Shown: positions 7,598 through 12,045 of the stretch, piece after piece | Layout: every line of letters begins with the position of its first letter | How positions within the stretch are numbered: the first letter of the stretch is position 1 | Assembly (NCBI GenBank): GCA_937915825.1 | Contig: CALGGT010000093.1 | Location: forward strand, 1 to 12,045 | DNA: 12,045 nucleotides | Reading direction: 5' to 3' | From: an uncultured Eubacterium sp. | GTDB taxonomy: Bacteria > Bacillota > Clostridia > Lachnospirales > Lachnospiraceae | Translations under genes and position numbers: made by a program | Notes under the pieces: generated by a model | Database searches by the model: none | What the model was told of the DNA's origin: nothing | The model's input: the letters and a program-made list of their open reading frames with translations, nothing else

Positions 7598-7659
7598 TGG
7601 ATCAGGGAGATGTGGAGATACGATTTGAACGGAGAGCAAAGGAACGGATATGGAAGTAA
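7531..7659 (+). CDS. Possible 42-residue highly charged peptide bridging permease and ATPase genes
   Basis: A GTG-started frame fills the whole spacer. It overlaps the permease end by 8 bases and the ATPase start by 10. The product is rich in Arg, Lys, Glu and Asp, with VSKER occurring twice, 17 codons apart, because of the 18-bp direct repeat. There is no good ribosome site (GAGAAG is only about two bases before the GTG), so start coupling to the permease stop would be needed. I do not recognise it. It may be a chance frame; its only support is that it stays open exactly across the gap. Confidence 0.2.
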   Translation: MSKERRRDKKDSESRKSVSKERLDQGDVEIRFERRAKERIWK

Positions 7660-8321
7660 TTGTAAAAAACGTAAAAAAAGAATTTTATCGAAAGTCGAAA
7701 GAAAGCAACGTGTTTACGGCGGTAGACACTTGTAGTATGGAACTGAGAGCCAACCAATTTGTCATCATCAAAGGTCGCAGCGGAAGTGGCAAGAGTACGC
7801 TGATGAACATGATGTCCGGGATCTTACAACCTACGGAAGGGGAGATCCTCTACGACGGGGAAGATCTGTATAAAAAGAAGGATGAAGAATTATCGAAGTT
7901 TCGCAATGAGACGATCGGCTACATTCCCCAGGGGAAAAGCGCCATCGCGTCGTTAAATGTGCTGGAGAATATATTGCTTCCGGACTTGTTGTTTGGAAGC
8001 AGGGATGAAGACAACGCCATTCAAAAAATGGAACAGTTTGACATTCTCTCTTTAAAGGACGCCATGCCGGAGGAATTATCCGGGGGCGAGCTTCGAAGAA
8101 TGTCCATTGTCCGGGCGTTGATCAAGAATCCGAAGGTGATTTTCGCGGATGAGCCAACCGGGGATCTGGACGATGAGAATACGAAGCTGGTATTTGACAT
8201 GCTTCGTAAGATCGCCGATGAAGGAACGGCGGTTCTTGTCGTGACCCACGACGCGGAAGCCGATGAATACGCGGATGTAATCTATCGAATGAATGCGGGA
8301 AAACTGATTCAGGAAAAGTGA
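7650..8321 (+). CDS. ABC transporter ATP-binding protein, LolD/MacB type (second unit)
   Basis: A 223-residue ATPase with Walker A GRSGSGKST (about residues 42-50), Q-loop GYIPQGKSA, signature LSGGELRR, Walker B VIFADEP followed by TGDLDDE, and the H-loop histidine in VVTHDAE. ATG follows an AAAGGAAC site. It is the LolD/MacB subclass and pairs naturally with the permease upstream. It is distinct in sequence from the ATPase at 3077, so the window carries two separate ABC machines and not a duplicated gene. Its stop overlaps the GTG of the next gene (GTGA), tying its translation to the flavoprotein. Confidence 0.92.
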   Translation: MEVIVKNVKKEFYRKSKESNVFTAVDTCSMELRANQFVIIKGRSGSGKSTLMNMMSGILQPTEGEILYDGEDLYKKKDEELSKFRNETIGYIPQGKSAIASLNVLENILLPDLLFGSRDEDNAIQKMEQFDILSLKDAMPEELSGGELRRMSIVRALIKNPKVIFADEPTGDLDDENTKLVFDMLRKIADEGTAVLVVTHDAEADEYADVIYRMNAGKLIQEK

Positions 8322-10123
8322 AGGAAGTGGTGGATGGAATGAAGCCGGAGCATCAAAGAAAGGTAAATATCGTCGGGGCGGGGCTGGCTGGCCTGTCAGC
8401 GGCTAAGACGTTGGCGGAGGCAGGAATTGCCTCCCGATTGGTATCGGTACAGATCTCACAGCGGGCCCAATCCAACCTGGCAGAAGGCGGCATCAATGGC
8501 GCCTTAAATCTTATGGGAGAAGATGACTCGGTGGCGGAGCATTTTGAGGATACCATGAGGGGAGGATGTGATCTGGCGGACCCTCAAATGGTTAAAAACC
8601 TGGTAAATGCTGCCCCGGATCTCATTCTTGAGCTAGACCGGTCCGGCGTTCCCTTTCACCGGGAAAACGGACATATGATTCAGCGGAATTTCGGAGGCCA
8701 GAAGAAGAAACGAACGGCCTATGCCATGAGCAGTACGGGAAAAGTCCTGGTGGCGTCTCTCATCGATGAAGTAAGAAAATATGAGGTTGAGAACCTGGTT
8801 ACCAGGCTTTCTCACCACCGTTTTTTGGATCTGATCGTGGAAGGATCCGACTGTAAGGGCGTTAAAATATATGACGAATATGAGAAAAAAATTCAGATCT
8901 TGTCGGGACCTGTGATCTTAGCATCCGGTGGCATGAATGGCATGTTTTACGGGAAGACAACGGGAACTACGGCCAATACCGGGATTGTAACAGCCAATGC
9001 CTTGCGCCATGGGGTAACGTGCGCCAACCTGGAATTTATCCAATATCATCCCACCACCACATCCATTGTTGGAAAACGGTTGCTGGTATCGGAGGCGGCG
9101 AGAGGAGAGGGCGGTCGCCTGTTTTATCTGGACTTACAGGGGAACCCGGTGTATTTTATGGAGGATCAATACGGAAAAAGGGGAAATCTTATGCCCCGGG
9201 ATGTGATCTCCAACGAGATGGCCCGGTTAGAAGGAATCCATCACATGAAGCATTTTTACCTGGATTTAAGGGAAATTCCGGAGGATACCTGGAACCATAA
9301 ATTGGCGGATCTACGGGAAGAATTGATTCATTTCCTGTCCCTGGACCCGAAAAAAGATCCAATCCCGGTTTCTTATGGCATTCATTATTTTATGGGGGGA
9401 ATTCACGTAGATTCGGGACATCGAACCAATGTGAAAGGGCTCTACGCGGCCGGGGAATGTGCGGCTGCTTACCACGGCGCCAATCGTCTGGGAGGAAATT
9501 CCCTTTTAGGGGCTGTATTTGGCGGAAAGAAAGCAGCCGGGACCCTGAAGGAAGAGTGGGAGCAAGAGGACAATGGGATACCGAAGGAAGAACTTTCCCA
9601 GGAAGGAACCTCCGAGGAAGGGATCGTGGATGACAAAATCTCCCCTGCCGACCTGGAATATTTGGAACGCTGTCAGGTCAACCGCTATGGAATCCCGGAG
9701 ATCTTGTCGGAAGGCATGGGGATAGTACGCAGTGAGGAAACCATAAAAGAAGCTCTTCAGAACATCCAGCGCATTCGGGAATCCGGACCGGATACCAAGA
9801 GTCAATATGAGACCATGGAATTTGAAGAGCAGTTGCTTTTGGCGGAGGGAATGCTTCAAGCGGCGTTAAACCGCAAGGAAACCAGAGGCGCCCATGTAAG
9901 AAAGGATTATCCGGAAAGGTTGGAATCCTACCGAAAAACTACAATTGTAGAATATAAAGAAAAGAAACTGCGCGTGGATTTTCAGGAAATCCCCCCAGCC
10001 GGGGGAGCCGGAATGGATCAGTCAGGCGAGATTGCTAAGGGAGCCGGAATCGATGAGACCGATGAGACCGATGGGACATACGAGACAGTCAGGACGGATG
10101 AAAAAGGCGGGTGTTTGGATTGA
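8318..10123 (+). CDS. FAD-binding succinate dehydrogenase/fumarate reductase-type flavoprotein subunit
   Basis: A 601-residue SdhA/FrdA family protein. GTG 8318 overlaps the previous stop; ATG 8339 is a possible alternative start, seven codons later. The dinucleotide fold GAGLAGL (Gly20, 22, 25) opens the protein. The dicarboxylate site is complete: His244 (QYHPT), Arg294 (PRDV, the proton-donor position), His356 (HYFMGGI) and Arg390 (ANRLGGNSLL); RNFGGQ and EAARGEGG are also family motifs. Odd: the residue that carries covalent FAD in SdhA/FrdA (His five before EGG) is Gln51, so FAD should be bound non-covalently, as in L-aspartate oxidase. The last ~45 residues are an acidic, repetitive tail. 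Together with the iron-sulfur gene downstream it would interconvert succinate and fumarate, or another dicarboxylate, in the cytosol. An aspartate oxidase role is unlikely beside an SdhB-like gene and without nadA or nadC. Confidence 0.88.
   Translation: MKEVVDGMKPEHQRKVNIVGAGLAGLSAAKTLAEAGIASRLVSVQISQRAQSNLAEGGINGALNLMGEDDSVAEHFEDTMRGGCDLADPQMVKNLVNAAPDLILELDRSGVPFHRENGHMIQRNFGGQKKKRTAYAMSSTGKVLVASLIDEVRKYEVENLVTRLSHHRFLDLIVEGSDCKGVKIYDEYEKKIQILSGPVILASGGMNGMFYGKTTGTTANTGIVTANALRHGVTCANLEFIQYHPTTTSIVGKRLLVSEAARGEGGRLFYLDLQGNPVYFMEDQYGKRGNLMPRDVISNEMARLEGIHHMKHFYLDLREIPEDTWNHKLADLREELIHFLSLDPKKDPIPVSYGIHYFMGGIHVDSGHRTNVKGLYAAGECAAAYHGANRLGGNSLLGAVFGGKKAAGTLKEEWEQEDNGIPKEELSQEGTSEEGIVDDKISPADLEYLERCQVNRYGIPEILSEGMGIVRSEETIKEALQNIQRIRESGPDTKSQYETMEFEEQLLLAEGMLQAALNRKETRGAHVRKDYPERLESYRKTTIVEYKEKKLRVDFQEIPPAGGAGMDQSGEIAKGAGIDETDETDGTYETVRTDEKGGCLD
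10003..10078 (+). repeat. Short direct repeats in the tail of the flavoprotein gene
   Basis: GGGAGCCGGAAT occurs at 10003-10014 and 10039-10050. It is followed by three tandem nine-base units at 10052-10078 (GATGAGACC twice, then GATGGGACA), which encode DET-DET-DGT. All spacings are multiples of three. The repeats build the acidic C-terminal tail, beyond the conserved fold. Confidence 0.85.
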
Positions 10124-10797
10124 AAAAACTATTAAAGATCAAAAGACAGAATGCCCCGGATGGGCTTCCGTTCTGGGAAGATTATGAATATGAGATCCAG
10201 CAGGAATCGGATACGGTGGCAACGGCCTTGTTTACCCTTCCGGTGGTCTGGGAGAAAAGCTGCTTGCAGAAGAAATGCGGCGCCTGCGCCATGGTGGTAA
10301 ATGGAAAGCCTGTGTTGGCTTGCGATACCGTTCTTTCTCACATAAAGTCGGACACCGTTGTGATCGAACCTTTGCGAAAGTTTCCGGTGGTGAAGGATTT
10401 AATGGTGGACCGTGAATCCATGATGCGAAAACTAAAAGAGTTAGAGGTATGGTTGAGACAGGACGCGGAGCCGGTGGAAGAAGAAATGGCCTTTGAGGCT
10501 TCCAAATGTTTGCAATGCGGCCTTTGTTTGGAAATATGCCCCAACTATTATCCGGATGGAACCTTTGGAGGAATGGCCGGGATGGCACCGATGGCCAGGT
10601 TATTAGCCAAGGCCGGAGAAGACGATCGGAAGGAGATCGGGAGAAACTATCAAAAAGGGATTTATGAGGGCTGCGGAAAATCCTTAGCCTGCAGAAAAAT
10701 CTGTCCGGCGGGGATGGATATGGATCATTTGTTAATAAAAAGCAACGCCATTGCCGTTTGGAAGCATTTTAGAAAGAGAAAAAACGGAAAAAAATGA
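10111..10797 (+). CDS. Succinate dehydrogenase/fumarate reductase-type iron-sulfur subunit
   Basis: A 228-residue SdhB/FrdB protein with all eleven cluster ligands. [2Fe-2S]: Cys51, 56, 59 and 71 (CLQKKCGAC, NGKPVLAC). By comparison with E. coli SdhB, [4Fe-4S]: Cys133, 136, 139 and 198; [3Fe-4S]: Cys143, 188 and 194 (CLQCGLCLEICP, CGKSLACRKICP). The opening WEDYEYEI matches the ferredoxin-like N-terminus. It links the FAD subunit to the membrane cytochrome and sits on the cytosolic face. The start is uncertain: GTG 10111 has the AAGGCGG site too close, while TTG 10120 gives a TTGA overlap with the flavoprotein stop and better spacing; the product would then begin MKKLLKIKR and be three residues shorter. 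It is the last gene of the operon; no hairpin-plus-T terminator follows. Confidence 0.93.
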   Translation: MFGLKKLLKIKRQNAPDGLPFWEDYEYEIQQESDTVATALFTLPVVWEKSCLQKKCGACAMVVNGKPVLACDTVLSHIKSDTVVIEPLRKFPVVKDLMVDRESMMRKLKELEVWLRQDAEPVEEEMAFEASKCLQCGLCLEICPNYYPDGTFGGMAGMAPMARLLAKAGEDDRKEIGRNYQKGIYEGCGKSLACRKICPAGMDMDHLLIKSNAIAVWKHFRKRKNGKK

Positions 10798-10815
10798 AAA
10801 AGTTAGACGTTTAAG

Positions 10816-10844
10816 TTGACAATTTTACGCGGATATTTTATAAT
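10816..10844 (+). promoter_or_regulatory. Perfect-consensus sigma-A promoter for the CotH-family gene
   Basis: TTGACA (10816-10821) and TATAAT (10839-10844) are both exact consensus and are 17 bases apart. Transcription should start near 10851, giving a leader of about 90 bases before the ATG at 10942. The element starts 19 bases after the iron-sulfur gene, so the downstream gene has its own expression. Such a strong core promoter would usually need a repressor or another brake if expression is conditional. Confidence 0.9.
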
Positions 10845-10885
10845 CAGTAATTGGCACAGATTTAGGATCCTGTGTCAAAATTGTC
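10818..10885 (+). promoter_or_regulatory. Nested inverted repeats across promoter and leader (candidate operator or RNA hairpin)
   Basis: The outer arms GACAATTTT (10818-10826) and AAAATTGTC (10877-10885) are perfect inverted copies; the left arm overlaps the -35 box. Between them, TTGGCACAG (10851-10859) and CTGTGTCAA (10870-10878) can form a nine-pair RNA stem (one G-U pair) with a ten-base loop right at the expected transcript 5' end. The inner right arm overlaps the outer right arm by two bases, so the two structures could compete. No T-run follows, so it does not look like a terminator. The remaining leader to 10941 holds GTAACA twice in tandem (10895-10906) and an AGAGGAG ribosome site, and nothing else that I see. 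Confidence 0.5.
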
Positions 10886-10941
10886 GAAAACATAGTAACA
10901 GTAACAATCGTTTCAACGGTATCATATGAGAGGAGCAAGAT

Positions 10942-12045
10942 ATGAGAAAAGAATGGAAAACATTTTGGGCTTTGCTGCTTGCCTTCGCTTTATTTGCGGA
11001 TCTGGCAGTTGGAGGAACCGTGCCCTATGCCAAGGCACAAACTGTGTATGGAGAAGAAGACCAAATCAACTTGGAGGAAGGATATTCGGATGATTCGGAG
11101 GGACCGAAGGATTATTCTTCGAATTTTATTCAAGAAGCGCTGGAATATGGCGTGCCGGATGCCTTTATCCGTCACAATCTGGCAGAGAGCTATGACAATG
11201 GCGATCTGGAAGAGCCGGTGGTCGCACCTGTTACAGAGACCGCAGATGCAGAAGAAGTGACGTTAAACCCGGTTACCAGTTCCGCAGGGAATGCAGGATT
11301 GGAGATCAAGAAGGTGGATACCGCTATTCTTGCAAGAACGAAGATCGACTTAGGTGAGTTCGATTTTGGAGATAAGGAACCCGGCGTTTTAATCTATAAC
11401 ATGTTAGCAAAGAAAAAGTTAAAAGGTACCGGATATTTCTTCTTTGAAGACAGCGAGCAGCCTTTTGCGGCCGTTACGATCAAAAGATCCGGGGACGACG
11501 ATTGGGAGGCAACGAGAAATTTTGCTGCCGATGTTAGAAATAACGGATTAACCGGAAAAGGTCATATTTATTTTACCTTTGTTTCTTCCAAGCTGGAAGG
11601 AGAAGATATAGCTTCTTTGACCGAAAGCGGTGAGAATGGATCTCTTTATTTTGAGAGTATGTTCTTTACCGAGGGAAGTACCCCGGTTCTGGATTTTGAT
11701 CTGGATAAGGAAGTAAATAGCATTGAAACCATTAATGGTTCGGAAAAACATTCCATTATGGGATATGGAACCATGAGCGTCAATCAGGCAGTGGGAAGCA
11801 AGGACAAAGACGCGGAATATGAGTTGGATTATATTCGGGGTCGTGGGAATTCTACCTGGCAGGTAGATAAGAAACCCTACAAGATCAAGTTGGATAAGTC
11901 GGCGAACCTGTTTGGAATGGGAAAGAGTAAACATTGGGTACTCTTAGCAAATTACTACGATTCCACCTTGATTCGTAACCGTATGACCTTTGATATGGCG
12001 AAGAAAATGGGACTTGCCTATACGCCCAACAGCCAGACCGTCGAT
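10942..12045 (+). CDS. Secreted CotH kinase family protein (3' partial)
   Basis: The frame runs open to the right edge (368 codons seen). ATG 10942 follows GAGAGGAG with good spacing. A signal peptide (basic start, hydrophobic core, cleavage likely after AKA near residue 32) marks it as exported, and no lipobox is present. Residues about 33-100 are an acidic linker. A region at about 115-235 (GTGYFFFED, ATRNFAADVRNNGLTG) looks like a beta-sandwich, possibly carbohydrate-binding module; that part is uncertain. From about 285 the CotH fold begins with IRGRGNSTW, KKPYKIKLDK, LFGMGKSKHWVLLANYYD, LIRNRMTFDMAKKMGL and YTP, which is diagnostic. Family knowledge: Bacillus CotH is an atypical kinase that phosphorylates spore-coat proteins; secreted versions with extra modules are common in gut Clostridia. 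The catalytic residues lie beyond the window. Confidence 0.85.
   Translation, partial: MRKEWKTFWALLLAFALFADLAVGGTVPYAKAQTVYGEEDQINLEEGYSDDSEGPKDYSSNFIQEALEYGVPDAFIRHNLAESYDNGDLEEPVVAPVTETADAEEVTLNPVTSSAGNAGLEIKKVDTAILARTKIDLGEFDFGDKEPGVLIYNMLAKKKLKGTGYFFFEDSEQPFAAVTIKRSGDDDWEATRNFAADVRNNGLTGKGHIYFTFVSSKLEGEDIASLTESGENGSLYFESMFFTEGSTPVLDFDLDKEVNSIETINGSEKHSIMGYGTMSVNQAVGSKDKDAEYELDYIRGRGNSTWQVDKKPYKIKLDKSANLFGMGKSKHWVLLANYYDSTLIRNRMTFDMAKKMGLAYTPNSQTVD

Noticed and set aside
8318..10123. L-aspartate oxidase (NadB) for the flavoprotein
   Set aside because: The missing covalent FAD histidine would fit, but the gene is coupled to an SdhB-like subunit with all cluster cysteines, and no nadA or nadC is nearby.
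10851..10885. Rho-independent terminator for the operon
   Set aside because: The stem is followed by AATTGTCG, not a T-run, and it lies downstream of the new promoter's expected start, so it belongs to the next transcript's leader.

Overview
The window reads as a chromosomal segment of an anaerobic, probably gut-associated Firmicute of the Clostridia (Lachnospiraceae-like). The grounds are moderate GC, strong AGGAGG-type ribosome binding sites, GTG and TTG starts, Firmicute-style lipoproteins, and a secreted CotH-family protein. This placement is an inference from style and gene content. Every gene I can support is on the + strand.

Region 1 (1-4257) is most of a P19/FTR1-type iron-uptake locus of the kind known from Campylobacter (Cj1658-Cj1663): the C-terminal part of a DUF2318 Fe-S-type membrane protein, two FtsX/MacB-like ABC permeases, their ATPase, and an FMN-binding lipoprotein with a clear DAISGAT flavinylation motif. 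The FTR1 permease and P19 protein normally found in such loci would lie left of the window; that is expected, not seen. The first ~215 bases are much richer in GC than the rest, although the reading frame runs through the change.

Region 2 (4298-10797) continues without a visible terminator and with very tight spacing. It holds a small membrane-anchored protein with a second flavinylation-like motif (DAISSATT), a five-helix cytochrome b with four helix histidines (type B diheme SdhC/FrdC-like), a transglutaminase-like lipoprotein, a second ABC permease/ATPase pair, and finally an SdhA/FrdA-like flavoprotein and an SdhB/FrdB-like iron-sulfur subunit with all eleven cluster cysteines. Together these supply the three subunits of a succinate:quinone oxidoreductase/fumarate reductase-like complex, with the membrane subunit separated from the other two by four genes (counting only the well supported ones).

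Read as one operon, the genes suggest a trans-membrane electron route (cytosolic FAD and Fe-S clusters, membrane hemes, extracytosolic FMN) attached to an iron importer that needs electrons outside the membrane. This is a hypothesis from gene context. The separate parts belong to known families; the combination is the part worth examining.

Region 3 (10798-12045) starts with a 144-base gap carrying a perfect-consensus sigma-A promoter and nested inverted repeats, followed by a secreted CotH-kinase-family protein cut by the right edge. It is an independent transcription unit. No tRNA, rRNA, CRISPR array, insertion sequence or phage gene was seen.
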